Source of the DNA: Lysobacter auxotrophicus
GTDB taxonomy: Bacteria > Pseudomonadota > Gammaproteobacteria > Xanthomonadales > Xanthomonadaceae
DNA: 64,000 nucleotides
Assembly: GCF_027924565.1 (NCBI RefSeq)
Contig: NZ_AP027041.1
Coordinates: forward strand, 1,116,001-1,180,000
Direction: 5' to 3'
Made by a program: the position numbers and the translations under genes. The notes beneath the pieces are model-generated. The model made no database searches, was not told the origin of the DNA, and saw only the letters and a program-made list of their open reading frames with translations. Positions within the stretch are counted from its first letter, which is position 1. Every line of letters begins with the position of its first letter. This document shows, piece by piece, positions 8,814-17,968 of this stretch.

Positions 8814-10979
8814 ATGCGCCGCCGTCTGTTGAGCCTGTCCGTTTCGATCCCGCTGGCCCTGGGCCTGAACCCCGTGGCCCATGCCGACGAAGGCATGTGG
8901 ATGCCCTCGCAGCTGCCGGACATCGCCGCGCAGCTCAAGGCGGCCGGCTTCAAGGGCGACGCCCGCGACCTGGCTGAACTCGCGAAACCGCCGATGAACG
9001 CCGTGGTGAAGGTCGGCGGCGCCAGCGGCGCGTTCGTCTCGAAGGACGGCCTGGTGCTGACCAACCACCACGTCGCGTTCGGCGTGATCCAGTACAACGC
9101 CAAGCCGGGGCGCGACCTGATCCAGGACGGCTACATCGCCGCAGACCGCGCCGCCGAACTGCCGGCCAATCCCGATTACCGCGTGCTGGTGACCACCGGT
9201 TTCGACCGCATCACCGACCGCATCCTCGCCGGCGCGGCCGGCAAGCAGGGGCGCGCGTACTTCGATGCGGTCGATGCGGCGACCAAGGCGGCCGTCGCCG
9301 AATGCGAGCGCGAGCCCGGCACGCGTTGCAGCGTCGCCAACATGTACTACGGCACCGACTTCTACCTGGTGCGCCAGCTCGAACTGCGCGACGTGCGCCT
9401 GGTCTACGCGCCGCCGAACGCCATCGGCAACTACGGCGGCGAGGTCGACAACTTCATGTGGCCGCGCCACGCCGGCGATTTCACGCTGCTGCGCGCGTAC
9501 GTCGGCCGCGACGGAAAGCCCGCCGACTACTCGCCCGACAACGTGCCCTACGTGCCGCCGGCGCACCTGCAGGTGTCCACGCGCAACGTGAAGGAAGGCG
9601 ACTTCGCGATGCTCGCCGGTTACCCGGGCGTGACGTTCCGTCATCGCATGGCGTCGGAATTCGCCAACCAGATCGAGTGGCAGCTGCCCTCGCGCGTGGC
9701 GCTGTACCAGAAGATGATCGACGTGATCGAAGGCACCGCGGCGAAGGACGAGGCCGCGCGCGTCGCCTACGCATCGCAGGTGCGCGGCCTGAAGAACAAC
9801 CTCAAGCGCGCGCAGGGCGAACTCGACGGCCTGCGTCGAAGCGACGCCACGCGCGTGCGTCGCGACGACGAAGCGGCGATGTTCGCCTGGCTGGACAAGC
9901 AGCCAGGCGCCGCCGCCACGCGTGCCGACATCGCCGCCGCGCAGGCGGTGCTCGACGCCGGCGTCGCCACCCGCGAACGCGACCAGCTCATCGGCGTGAT
10001 CCAGTCGCAGACGCAGCTGCTGCGTGCGGCGATCACCGTGCAGCGTCTTGCGAACGAACGCACCAGGCCCGATGCGCAGCGCGAAACCGGCTACCAGCAG
10101 CGCGATGAAGTGCTGATCACCGGCCAGCTCAAGCAGGCGCAGCGCCGTTACGCGCCGCAGGTGGAGAAGGCGCTGCTCACCGAGCTGCTCACGCAATACC
10201 AGGCGCTTCCGGCTGCGCAGCGCATCGCGCAGTTCGATGCGGTGTTCGGCACGACGCCGGCGCAGCTGAAGCAGAAGCTCGATGCGATGTACGCCGGCAC
10301 CCAGCTGGGTGATGAGGCCACGCGCCTTGCCGCGATGCAGGCCGATGCCGCGACGCTCGCCGCATCGAAGGACACGTTGCTGAAAGCCGCCGCTGCGCTG
10401 ATGCCCGCGTTGCTGCGCCTGGACGAGGAAGCCAAGGCCAGCGCCGGCGAACTGCTGCGCCTGCGTCCGGCCTACATGCGCGCGTTGATCGCCTTCCGCC
10501 AATCGCAGGGACGCGCCGTGTATCCGGATGCGAATTCCACTTTGCGCGTGAGCTACGGCCGCATCAGCGCGATGGATCCGCGCGACGGCGTGCACTACCG
10601 CCCGCTCACCACCGTGCAGGGCATCGTCGAGAAGCACACCGGCGAGGAACCGTTCGACGCGCCCAAGCCGCTCCTCGATGCGATCGCCAAGGGCGATTTC
10701 GGCACCACCGCCGAACCGAGCCTGGGCACGCAGACGGTGAACCTGCTCACCAACCTGGACACCACCGGCGGCAATTCGGGTTCGCCCGTACTCGATGCGC
10801 AGGGAAAGCTCATCGGTCTGAACTTCGACAGCAACTGGGAGGCGGTCAGCGCCAGCTGGATGTACGACCCGCGCTTCAAGCGCGCGATCCACGTCGACAT
10901 GCGCTACCTGCGCTGGCTGATGGCGAAGGTGTATCCGGCGCCGCACCTGCTGAAGGAAATGAACCTGCCGGCGGAGTGA
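8814..10979 (+). CDS. S46 family dipeptidyl peptidase, DPP11-like
   Basis: This 721-residue exported serine peptidase releases N-terminal dipeptides. A signal peptide (ending AHA-DEG) leads into the S46 signature (MWMPSQLPDIAAQLKAAG). The catalytic His lies in TNHHVAFGVIQYN and the Ser in TGGNSGSPVLD. The residue 18 positions after the Ser (position 673 in Porphyromonas gingivalis numbering) is Ser, in NFDSNWE. In my recollection of the S46 literature, Gly there marks DPP7 (hydrophobic P1) and Arg or Ser marks DPP11 (Asp/Glu P1), so an acidic P1 preference is inferred. It is followed 149 bases later by a DPP7-like paralogue on the same strand. Confidence 0.93.
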   Translation: MRRRLLSLSVSIPLALGLNPVAHADEGMWMPSQLPDIAAQLKAAGFKGDARDLAELAKPPMNAVVKVGGASGAFVSKDGLVLTNHHVAFGVIQYNAKPGRDLIQDGYIAADRAAELPANPDYRVLVTTGFDRITDRILAGAAGKQGRAYFDAVDAATKAAVAECEREPGTRCSVANMYYGTDFYLVRQLELRDVRLVYAPPNAIGNYGGEVDNFMWPRHAGDFTLLRAYVGRDGKPADYSPDNVPYVPPAHLQVSTRNVKEGDFAMLAGYPGVTFRHRMASEFANQIEWQLPSRVALYQKMIDVIEGTAAKDEAARVAYASQVRGLKNNLKRAQGELDGLRRSDATRVRRDDEAAMFAWLDKQPGAAATRADIAAAQAVLDAGVATRERDQLIGVIQSQTQLLRAAITVQRLANERTRPDAQRETGYQQRDEVLITGQLKQAQRRYAPQVEKALLTELLTQYQALPAAQRIAQFDAVFGTTPAQLKQKLDAMYAGTQLGDEATRLAAMQADAATLAASKDTLLKAAAALMPALLRLDEEAKASAGELLRLRPAYMRALIAFRQSQGRAVYPDANSTLRVSYGRISAMDPRDGVHYRPLTTVQGIVEKHTGEEPFDAPKPLLDAIAKGDFGTTAEPSLGTQTVNLLTNLDTTGGNSGSPVLDAQGKLIGLNFDSNWEAVSASWMYDPRFKRAIHVDMRYLRWLMAKVYPAPHLLKEMNLPAE

Positions 10980-11092
10980 TCGCACGCGTTTTGCCGATGC
11001 GGGCGGTTCGTTGCGGCATGAATGGGCATCGTGCATCGCGAGCCGCCAGATCGCGCCGCACCGCAGCATGGCAGTGGTTCGCGAACGCGGGC

Positions 11093-11098
11093 TAGACT
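11093..11098 (+). promoter_or_regulatory. Candidate -10 element for second S46 gene
   Basis: TAGACT lies 31-36 bases before the ATG at 11129. Many xanthomonad promoters have this shape, but no clear -35 is seen. Confidence 0.3.
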
Positions 11099-11128
11099 CG
11101 GGCTTCAGGCATTGGACAGGAGTGGCGC

Positions 11129-13309
11129 ATGCGTCTTGCGGGGTTGGCGGTTGCGATCGGATGTGGGGTGGGCGCGATGCTCGCGGGCGACGGGGCGCAG
11201 GCAGCGGAAGGCATGTGGGTTCCGCAGCAGCTGCCGGAGATCGCCGGTCCGCTGAAGAAGGCCGGACTGAAGCTCAATCCGTCGCAGTTGGCCAACCTCA
11301 CCGGCGATCCGATGGCCGCGGTCGTCTCGCTCGGCGGCTGCACGGCGAGCTTCGTCTCGCCGCAGGGCCTGGTGGTGACGAACCATCACTGCGCGTACGG
11401 CGCGATCCAGCTCAACTCCACGCCCGAAAAGAACCTCATGCAGGACGGCTTCAACGCCGCCACGCAGGCGCAGGAAGTGTCCGCCGGTCCCAACGCGCGC
11501 ATCTATGCGCTGGACACGATCCAGGACGTCACGAAACAGGTGAAGGACGCGATCGCCGCTGCGCCCGACGCGCTCGGCCGTACGCATGCGCTGGAGAAGA
11601 TCGAGAAGCAGCTGGTCGCCTCGTGCGAACGCGAGGCCGGTTTCCGCTGCCGTCTTTACAGCTTTTCCGGCGGCAACGAATACCGCCTGTTCCGCAACCT
11701 CGAAATCCGCGACGTGCGCCTGGTCTATGCACCGCCCGGCAGCATCGGCAACTACGGCGGCGAAGTGGACAACTGGATGTGGCCGCGCCATACCGGCGAC
11801 TTCTCGTTCTATCGCGCCTACGTCGGCAAGGACGGAAAGCCCGCCGCGTACTCCACCGACAACGTGCCGTACCAGCCCAGGCATCATCTTCAGCTGGCGG
11901 ACAAGCCGCTGGGCGAGCGCGATTTCGTGATGGTCGCCGGATACCCCGGCCGCACCGCGCGTTACGCGCTCGCCGAGGAATTCGACGAGACCGCGAACTG
12001 GACGTACCCGACCATCGGCGAGCATTACAAGCGTCTGGTCGCCCTCGTGCAGCGCGAAGGCAGCAAGAATCCCGACATCGCGGTGCGTTACGCCAGCACG
12101 ATCCGCGGCTGGCAGAACGTGATGAAGAACTACGATGGCCAGCTCGAAGGCTTCAAGCGCATTGGCGCCGCCCAGAAGAAGCAGGCCGAGGAAGCGGCGG
12201 TGCTGGAATGGCTGCGCGGGCAGGGCCCGGAGGGCGAAGCCGCCATCGCCGCGCACACCAGGCTCGTGTCGCTGGACGAAGCCGCGCGCACGCATCGCGA
12301 ACGCGATCTTGTCTTCGGCCAGCTGCGCAGCACCGGCACGCTGGGCGCGGCGACGCAGCTGTACCGTTTCGCGCTCGAACGCGCCAAACCCGACACCGAT
12401 CGCGAGCAGGGTTACCAGGAACGCGACCGCCCGACGATCGAAGGCGCGATGCGCCAGATGGAACGCCGCTACGTGCCGGCGATGGATCGCGAACTGCAGG
12501 CGTACTGGCTGCGCGAGTACCTCAAGTTGCCCGCGTCGCAGCGCGTGCCGGCGCTGGACAAGTGGCTCGGCGGCAGCGACGAGAAGGCAATCCAGACGGC
12601 GCTCGACAAGTTGGCGAAGACGAAGCTCGGCAGCACCGATCAACGCGTTTCGCTCATGAACGCCGACAAGGCCGCGTTCGAGAAGAGCAAGGATCCCGCG
12701 GTGCAGTTCGCCGTGGCAATCATGCCGACCGTGCTGCAGCTGGAAGAGGAAGGCAAGGCGCGCGCCGGCGATGCGCTGGTTGCGCGTCCCGTGTACCTGC
12801 AGGCCGTAGCCGACTACAAGAAGAGCAAGGGGCAGTCGGTGTATCCCGACGCCAACTCGTCGCTGCGCATCACCTTCGGCAACGTCATGGGCTGCACGAA
12901 GACCGATGGCACCAAGCAGGTGCCGTTCACGCGGCTGGAGGAAGTCGCGGCGAAGGCCACCGGCAAGGAACCCTTCAACGCGCCGCAGCCGCTGCTCGAT
13001 GCGATCGCCGCGAAGAACTACGGCGGCCTGGCCGATCGCAAGCTCAAGACCGTGCCGGTGAACTTCCTGTCGGACCTCGACATCACCGGCGGCAATTCCG
13101 GCTCGCCCGTGCTCGACGCACGCGGCAAGCTCGTCGGCCTCGCGTTCGACGGCAACTGGGAATCGGTGAGCAGCAACTGGGTGTTCGATCCGGCCATGAC
13201 GCGCATGATTGCGGTCGACCAGCGCTACATGCGCTGGATCATGCAGGAGGTCTTCCCGGCGCCGCAGCTGCTGGCGGAAATGGGCGTGCCGGAGAAGGCG
13301 GGGAAGTAA
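11129..13309 (+). CDS. S46 family dipeptidyl peptidase, DPP7-like
   Basis: This 726-residue paralogue of the preceding gene has a signal peptide (ending AQA-AEG) and the S46 start motif MWVPQQLPEIAGPLKKAG. The catalytic His lies in TNHHCAYGAIQLN and the Ser in TGGNSGSPVLD. The specificity position 18 residues after the Ser is Gly (AFDGNWE), the state associated with DPP7 and a preference for hydrophobic P1 residues. GGAG at 11118-11121 serves as ribosome binding site. Together with the upstream gene it would remove dipeptides with acidic or hydrophobic second residues from extracellular peptides. Confidence 0.93.
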   Translation: MRLAGLAVAIGCGVGAMLAGDGAQAAEGMWVPQQLPEIAGPLKKAGLKLNPSQLANLTGDPMAAVVSLGGCTASFVSPQGLVVTNHHCAYGAIQLNSTPEKNLMQDGFNAATQAQEVSAGPNARIYALDTIQDVTKQVKDAIAAAPDALGRTHALEKIEKQLVASCEREAGFRCRLYSFSGGNEYRLFRNLEIRDVRLVYAPPGSIGNYGGEVDNWMWPRHTGDFSFYRAYVGKDGKPAAYSTDNVPYQPRHHLQLADKPLGERDFVMVAGYPGRTARYALAEEFDETANWTYPTIGEHYKRLVALVQREGSKNPDIAVRYASTIRGWQNVMKNYDGQLEGFKRIGAAQKKQAEEAAVLEWLRGQGPEGEAAIAAHTRLVSLDEAARTHRERDLVFGQLRSTGTLGAATQLYRFALERAKPDTDREQGYQERDRPTIEGAMRQMERRYVPAMDRELQAYWLREYLKLPASQRVPALDKWLGGSDEKAIQTALDKLAKTKLGSTDQRVSLMNADKAAFEKSKDPAVQFAVAIMPTVLQLEEEGKARAGDALVARPVYLQAVADYKKSKGQSVYPDANSSLRITFGNVMGCTKTDGTKQVPFTRLEEVAAKATGKEPFNAPQPLLDAIAAKNYGGLADRKLKTVPVNFLSDLDITGGNSGSPVLDARGKLVGLAFDGNWESVSSNWVFDPAMTRMIAVDQRYMRWIMQEVFPAPQLLAEMGVPEKAGK

Positions 13310-13367
13310 GGGCGCGCAGAACGGCACCGGAACCCGGCGCTGGAGCCCCCGGCTTCCCGGCCACTAC

Positions 13368-13505
13368 GTCATCCCGGCGAAGGCCGGGATCCAGGCTGTC
13401 ACGGCGTCCGTAAAGACGGGTGGATCAACAGTCGTCGGCGTGCGCCGGTGATGGCGGAGTGGCTGATGCGTAATGGGCCTGGATCCCGGCCTTCGCCGGG
13501 ATGAC
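13368..13505. repeat. REP-like family A, inverted pair
   Basis: One palindromic unit (13368-13396: GTCATCCCGGCGAAGGCC, then GGGATCCAGGC) and its inverted copy (13477-13505) flank ~80 bases. The same unit recurs at 20636, 20806, 32973 and 33045. Each unit is itself a hairpin (CCCGGC-GAAG-GCCGGG). They occupy intergenic space only. Confidence 0.85.
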
Positions 13506-13550
13506 GGTGTGGCGCTCTGCTGCGCCGTGGAGCGCGCAGCACCGACCCGC

Positions 13551-13949
13551 TCAACCTTCCGCGATCTCGTAATCGAACGTGTAGTAGTGCTTGCCCTCGA
13601 CGATGTCGATCTGCATCCGTCCGCGCAGGCCTTCCAGTTCGCCGGTGCCCGAGTCCGGCACGACGTTGAGCGACAGCGTCGGCGCGCCGCGATCCAGCGT
13701 GCCGCTGTGCTGGGTGAGGAACGCGCCGCGCAGTCCGTCGAGCGTGCCGTCGATGCGTTCGACCGCGACGTAGGCCGCCGAGCCGTCGACCTGCGTTCCG
13801 ACCGCAAGCATGTGCACGATGCCGGTCGCATCCAGCGCGCCGTGGAACTGCTTGTCGAAACGGAAATGCCCCGCGACGGCGCCGCCGCCCAGATCGAATC
13901 CGCCTTCCGGCGTGCGCTTCACATCGAACTCGCCCTTGACCTGTGCCAT
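13551..13949 (-). CDS. DUF3224 family protein
   Basis: This cytosolic protein of 132 residues contains GTLDGLRGAFLTQHSGT and a C-terminal VEGKHYYTFDYE, as in the DUF3224 family of small beta-rich proteins of unknown function. The start at 13949 (MAQVKGEF) is preferred over an upstream in-frame ATG at 14012, because AAGGAAG lies just upstream and family members begin near this point. It stands alone, convergent with the S46 gene across a REP pair and divergent from the phosphatase. Confidence 0.75.
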   Translation of the reverse strand: MAQVKGEFDVKRTPEGGFDLGGGAVAGHFRFDKQFHGALDATGIVHMLAVGTQVDGSAAYVAVERIDGTLDGLRGAFLTQHSGTLDRGAPTLSLNVVPDSGTGELEGLRGRMQIDIVEGKHYYTFDYEIAEG

Positions 13950-14015
13950 CGCTGTCGCTTCCTTGGGTGAAGCGCGCATGGTCCCGCAGGCGCGCGGCGG
14001 TTGCCAGTGCAACCG

Positions 14016-14043
14016 TTGTGCGGGCCGGCGCTTTTGCTAGGCT
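14016..14043 (+). promoter_or_regulatory. Candidate promoter for histidine phosphatase gene
   Basis: TTGTGC (14016-14021) and TAGGCT (14038-14043) are 16 bases apart, about 60 bases upstream of the ATG. Confidence 0.3.
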
Positions 14044-14103
14044 GGCCTCCACTTCGTCACCCGCGGCGCGACGTATTCGTCGGCCGCCCCACGGATCCGA
14101 CAC

Positions 14104-14745
14104 ATGCGCATTCTGCTCGCTCGTCACGGCGAAACGCCCTGGAACGCCGAAGGCCGTTACCAGGGCCAGGAAGACATTCCGTTGTCCGAGGTCGGCATCG
14201 GGCAGGCGCGCGCGCTGGGCGAGCGCCTGCGCGAGGTGGACATCACCCGCGCCGTGGCATCGCCGCTCGGCCGTGCGCGCCAGACGGCCGAGTTCGCGCT
14301 CGGCGATCGCGACCTGCCGCTGACGCTCGATCCGGGCCTGATGGAAATCGCGCACGGTACGTGGGAAGGCCTGCTCGCCAGCGAAATCCGCGAGCGCGAC
14401 CCCGATCGCCTGCAGGCCTGGCGGGACACTCCGCACGAAGTGCTGATGCCGGAAGGCGAATCGCTGCAGCACGTGTTCGATCGCGCGTGGCCCGCGTTCG
14501 CGCGCGCCGCCGATGGGCTCGGTCCGGGCGACACGCTGCTGGTCGTGGCGCACGATGCGGTGAACCGCGTGCTGCTGTGCCACGTGCTCGGCATTCCGTT
14601 CGCGAAACTGTGGACGTTCCGCCAGGCGCCGACGACGATCAACCTGCTTGAAGGCCCCGACGTCGACCACCTCGACGTGGTGCGCCTGAACGACTGCAGC
14701 CACCACACGGCGTTCTTCGGCGAAGCGGTGCATCGGGCGCTGTAA
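14104..14745 (+). CDS. Histidine phosphatase family protein (phosphoglycerate mutase-like)
   Basis: The 213-residue protein has the catalytic RHGET motif at residues 7-11 (LLARHGETPWNAEGRYQG), the second arginine region (SPLGRARQTAE) and a later active-site His (VVAHDAVNR). This superfamily removes phosphate from sugars, nucleotides or cobalamin precursors through a phosphohistidine. GpmB- or CobC-like roles are both possible; no cobalamin genes are nearby. Confidence 0.88.
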   Translation: MRILLARHGETPWNAEGRYQGQEDIPLSEVGIGQARALGERLREVDITRAVASPLGRARQTAEFALGDRDLPLTLDPGLMEIAHGTWEGLLASEIRERDPDRLQAWRDTPHEVLMPEGESLQHVFDRAWPAFARAADGLGPGDTLLVVAHDAVNRVLLCHVLGIPFAKLWTFRQAPTTINLLEGPDVDHLDVVRLNDCSHHTAFFGEAVHRAL

Positions 14746-14766
14746 AGGGCGGCGGTAGCGCGGCCC

Positions 14767-14853
14767 TTGTAGCCCGGGTAAGCGAAGCGCAGCCGGGGCG
14801 GGGCTACGGACGTGCGCAACCCGGGTGCGGCCTTCGGCCTTACCCGGGCCACA
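14767..14853. repeat. Family B palindromic repeats, inverted pair
   Basis: A unit TTGTAGCCCGGGTAAGCGAA... (14767-14806) faces an inverted, degenerate copy ending TTACCCGGGCCACA (14819-14853). Related units occur at 23665, 23722, 52771 and 60109. Confidence 0.75.
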
Positions 14854-14890
14854 GAAGCTACAACGGCGGGTCCCCGGCGATAATGCGCAA

Positions 14891-16195
14891 ATGACCCGCA
14901 CGCTCGCCGACTGGCTCCAAACCATCGAACGCATCCATCCCCGGTCCATCGACATGGGGCTCGACCGCATCCGCGTCGTCGCGCAGGCGCTGAAACTCGG
15001 CCCGCCCGGCAAGGCGGTGATCACCGTCGGCGGGACGAACGGCAAGGGCTCCACGGTCGCCTTCATCGAATCCATCGCGCGCGCGGCGGGCTGGAAGGTG
15101 GGCGCGTACACCTCGCCGCACCTGCTGGCCTACAACGAGCGCGTGCGCATCGACGGCGCCGACGCGCCCGACGACGCGCTGATCGAAGCGTTCGAAGCGA
15201 TCGAAGCCGCGCGCGGCGACACGCCGCTGACGTACTTCGAGTACGGCACGCTCGCCGCGCTGTGGCGGTTCGAACGCGCCGGGCTCGACCTGGCGATCCT
15301 CGAGGTGGGCCTCGGCGGGCGGCTGGATGCGACCAACCTCGTCGATGCCGACGTCGCGGTGATCACCACGGTGGACCTGGACCACCAGGATTACCTCGGC
15401 GACGACCGCGAGCAGATCGGCGCCGAGAAGGTCGGCATCGCGCGCGCGTGGAAGCCGCTGGTGCTGGGCGACGACGATCCGCCGTCGAGCGTGCTCGGGC
15501 ACGCGTATCGCATCGGCGCGCCGACGTGGCGCATCGCGAACGACTTCTTTTTCAAGCCGCTGCCGCCGTCGCTCGATGCCGGCGGCAACGCGCAGCCGTC
15601 GCGCTGGCAATGGCGCGAGATCGGCAAACGCCTCGAGCTTCCGGTGCCGCAGCTCGCCGCGCCCGTGCAGCTGCGCAATGCGGCGGTCGCCATCGCCGCG
15701 CTGCGGTCGCTGAAGACGCGGCCGAAGCCGCTGCCGCAGCACGCGTATGCGGACGGCATCGCGAACGCGCACGTCGGCGGGCGGCTGCAGCGGTTCGAGC
15801 GCGACGGCGTGGAGGTCGTCGTCGACGTCGGCCACAACCCGCAGGCCGCGCGCGCGCTGGCCGACTGGCTGCGTGCCGCCCCCACGCCGGGCCGCGTGAT
15901 CGCCGTCTACGCCGCGCTGTCGGACAAGGACGTCGCCGGCGTGGTCGAGGCGGTGGCGCCGGTCGTCGATCGATGGCATCTGGCCGGGCTGGCCGATGCC
16001 GGGCCGCGTGGCGGCGACGTGGCCGCGCTCGCCGCGCGCCTGGCCGGCACCGCGGCGGCCGACGGCACGCGGCATGCGGACGTCGCGCAGGCGCTCCACG
16101 CCGCGCGGGCGGAGGCCAAGGCGGGCGATCGCGTGCTGGTGTTCGGCTCCTTCCACACCGCGGCGAGCGCGCTGGAGTCGCTCGCCCGCGACTGA
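14891..16195 (+). CDS. folC: Bifunctional folylpolyglutamate/dihydrofolate synthase
   Basis: The 434-residue Mur-ligase-type enzyme adds L-alanine-independent glutamate tails to (dihydro)folate using ATP. The P-loop is GGTNGKGSTVAF (~residues 46-57). The following signatures are YTSPHLLAYNERVRI, LEVGLGGRLDATN, a conserved TTVDLDHQDYLGD and the C-terminal VVVDVGHNPQAA. ATG 14891 gives the normal length. It begins the folC, double-SPOR, cvpA, purF series typical of gammaproteobacteria; accD, often just upstream, is absent here. Confidence 0.96.
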   Translation: MTRTLADWLQTIERIHPRSIDMGLDRIRVVAQALKLGPPGKAVITVGGTNGKGSTVAFIESIARAAGWKVGAYTSPHLLAYNERVRIDGADAPDDALIEAFEAIEAARGDTPLTYFEYGTLAALWRFERAGLDLAILEVGLGGRLDATNLVDADVAVITTVDLDHQDYLGDDREQIGAEKVGIARAWKPLVLGDDDPPSSVLGHAYRIGAPTWRIANDFFFKPLPPSLDAGGNAQPSRWQWREIGKRLELPVPQLAAPVQLRNAAVAIAALRSLKTRPKPLPQHAYADGIANAHVGGRLQRFERDGVEVVVDVGHNPQAARALADWLRAAPTPGRVIAVYAALSDKDVAGVVEAVAPVVDRWHLAGLADAGPRGGDVAALAARLAGTAAADGTRHADVAQALHAARAEAKAGDRVLVFGSFHTAASALESLARD

Positions 16196-16235
16196 ACGTG
16201 ACCGGCATCGAGCCGGCCACGACGGATCGCGAGGG

Positions 16236-16241
16236 TATAAT
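16236..16241 (+). promoter_or_regulatory. Candidate -10 element before the SPOR gene
   Basis: A perfect TATAAT lies 36 bases before the next ATG, in the 81-base folC-SPOR gap. No good -35 is visible. Confidence 0.4.
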
Positions 16242-16276
16242 TCGCGCGGCGATCCGCCTGCGGTAAACGAGAACCG

Positions 16277-17323
16277 ATGGAACCTGCCCTGAAACAGCGC
16301 GTCATCGGTGCGGTCGTGTTGATCGCACTGGCGGTGATCTTCCTGCCGATGCTGATCAAGGGGCCGGCCCCCGAAAGCGGGGCGTCCAATGTCCCGCTCG
16401 AACTGCCCAAGGCGCCGGAAGGCGACTTCGAAACCCGCGAGCTCCCGCTCGTGAGCCCCGGCCAGGCCCCCAGCGGCGGCGCCGTCGGGATGAACGCCGG
16501 CGCGAACGCCGCCGAAGGCGACACGCTGCCCACCGTCGACACCACCGCGACCGCGCCTGCCGCGCCGGTCGAGGGCGCGATGCCGGCCGCCACGGGCGGC
16601 GGCAACTTCGCCGTGAGCTTCGGCAGCTATGCGAGCACCGCCGACGCCGATCGCGTGATCAAGGCGCTCCAGGGCGCGCAGCTGACCGCCTACCAGGAAG
16701 CCGTGCCCGGCAACGGCCGCACGCTGCATCGCGTACGGATCGGTCCGTTCGCCACGCAGGCCGAAGCCGAAGCCGCGCGCCTGCAGTCCGGCCGCGTGCG
16801 CAGCGATGTCGGCGCGAAGGTCGTCGTGCTGGACGCCGAGGCCGCCGAGCCGGTCGCGAGCGCGCCGCAGCCGGCCCCGACGCCGTCGGCTTCCGTCTCG
16901 GCGCCGGTGCCGCTGGCCGACTCGCGTCCCGCGACGCAAGCCGCCGCGCCGCTCCCGGCTGAACCTGCGAAGCCCGCCGCCAAGCCGGTCGAAAAACCCG
17001 TCGCGAAGGCTGAAAAGCCCGCCGAGAAGCCTGCCGCTCCCGCACCGCAGCCTGCCGCCGCCCGACCGGGCACGCCGGCCGCCGCCGGAACCGGGTTCGC
17101 CGTCCAGCTGGGCGCGTTCGGAAGCGCCGCCGAGGCCGACAAGCTGCGCGACCGCGCGCGTTCGGCCGGTTTCAGCGCATTCGTCGAACAGGTCCGCACC
17201 GACAAGGGCGTGCTGAACCGCGTCCGCGTCGGCCCCGTCGCCAGTCGCGACCAGGCCGACCAGCTCAAAGCGCAGGTCGCGGCGAAACTGGGCGTGAGCG
17301 GCATTGTCCGCCCGCATCCCTGA
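16277..17323 (+). CDS. dedD: SPOR-domain inner membrane protein with two SPOR domains (DedD-like)
   Basis: The 348-residue protein has one N-terminal membrane helix (~residues 8-27, VIGAVVLIALAVIFLPMLI), a variable region, a SPOR domain at ~109-180 (NFAVSFGSYAS... RVRIGPF), a long Ala/Pro/Lys linker and a second SPOR domain at ~272-348 (GFAVQLGAFGS... RVRVGPV). SPOR domains bind denuded septal peptidoglycan, so a role in cell division is expected. E. coli DedD has a single SPOR domain and is shorter. Gene order folC-dedD-cvpA-purF supports the name. Confidence 0.85.
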   Translation: MEPALKQRVIGAVVLIALAVIFLPMLIKGPAPESGASNVPLELPKAPEGDFETRELPLVSPGQAPSGGAVGMNAGANAAEGDTLPTVDTTATAPAAPVEGAMPAATGGGNFAVSFGSYASTADADRVIKALQGAQLTAYQEAVPGNGRTLHRVRIGPFATQAEAEAARLQSGRVRSDVGAKVVVLDAEAAEPVASAPQPAPTPSASVSAPVPLADSRPATQAAAPLPAEPAKPAAKPVEKPVAKAEKPAEKPAAPAPQPAAARPGTPAAAGTGFAVQLGAFGSAAEADKLRDRARSAGFSAFVEQVRTDKGVLNRVRVGPVASRDQADQLKAQVAAKLGVSGIVRPHP

Positions 17324-17348
17324 CCCCATCTGGGCCTTGGATTAGCGC

Positions 17349-17927
17349 ATGGGCGCGATCGACTGGGTCCTGCTGGCGGTGGTCGCGGTGTCGGCGTTGT
17401 TCGGGCTGATGCGCGGCTTCGTCGGCGTGCTCGCCTCGCTGGTCGCGTGGCTGCTGGCCGGCTGGGCGGCGTTCCACTTCGGCGGCGACGTCGGGTTGAT
17501 GCTCTCCGGCGACGGTGAGATCGGCGCCGGCGAGCTCTTCGGCGGCTACGCGCTGTGCTTCATCGGCGTGCTGGTCGTGGTCGGCCTGGTGGGCTGGCTG
17601 GTGCGCAAGCTGGTGCAGTCGGTCGGTCTGTCCGGGCTCGATCGGATGCTCGGCCTGGTGCTCGGCGTCGCGCGCGGCGCGTTCGTCGCCTGCGTGCTGG
17701 TGCTGCTGGCCGGCCTGACGGCGATGCCGCGCGAGCCCGAATGGCAGCGCTCGCCGGTCGTGCCGGTGTTCGTCCCGGGCGCGCAGTGGATGCGCGCATG
17801 GTTGCCCGAATGGGCCGCCGAGCATGTCGACCTCGACGGTCGCGTGCCGACGGACCATCCGGAACTTCCTCCGGCCGCGACGCCCGACGCCACGCCGGCG
17901 TTGCCCGCGCCGGTCAGCGAGGCCTGA
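17349..17927 (+). CDS. cvpA: CvpA family membrane protein
   Basis: This 192-residue inner membrane protein has four predicted helices, starting [19 protein letters not shown] and including [16 protein letters not shown]. The family is needed for colicin V production and envelope stress resistance in enterobacteria. It sits 25 bases after dedD and 41 bases before purF, the standard arrangement. Confidence 0.92.
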   Translation: MGAIDWVLLAVVAVSALFGLMRGFVGVLASLVAWLLAGWAAFHFGGDVGLMLSGDGEIGAGELFGGYALCFIGVLVVVGLVGWLVRKLVQSVGLSGLDRMLGLVLGVARGAFVACVLVLLAGLTAMPREPEWQRSPVVPVFVPGAQWMRAWLPEWAAEHVDLDGRVPTDHPELPPAATPDATPALPAPVSEA

Positions 17928-17968
17928 GCCTCGCCGCAACACACAACTTCACAGCAGGACTCATCACC

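Noticed and set aside
8769-11069. Minus-strand open frame of 766 codons opposite the first S46 gene
   Set aside because: Antisense shadow with His/Arg/Val-rich low-complexity sequence; the S46 protein on the plus strand is clear.
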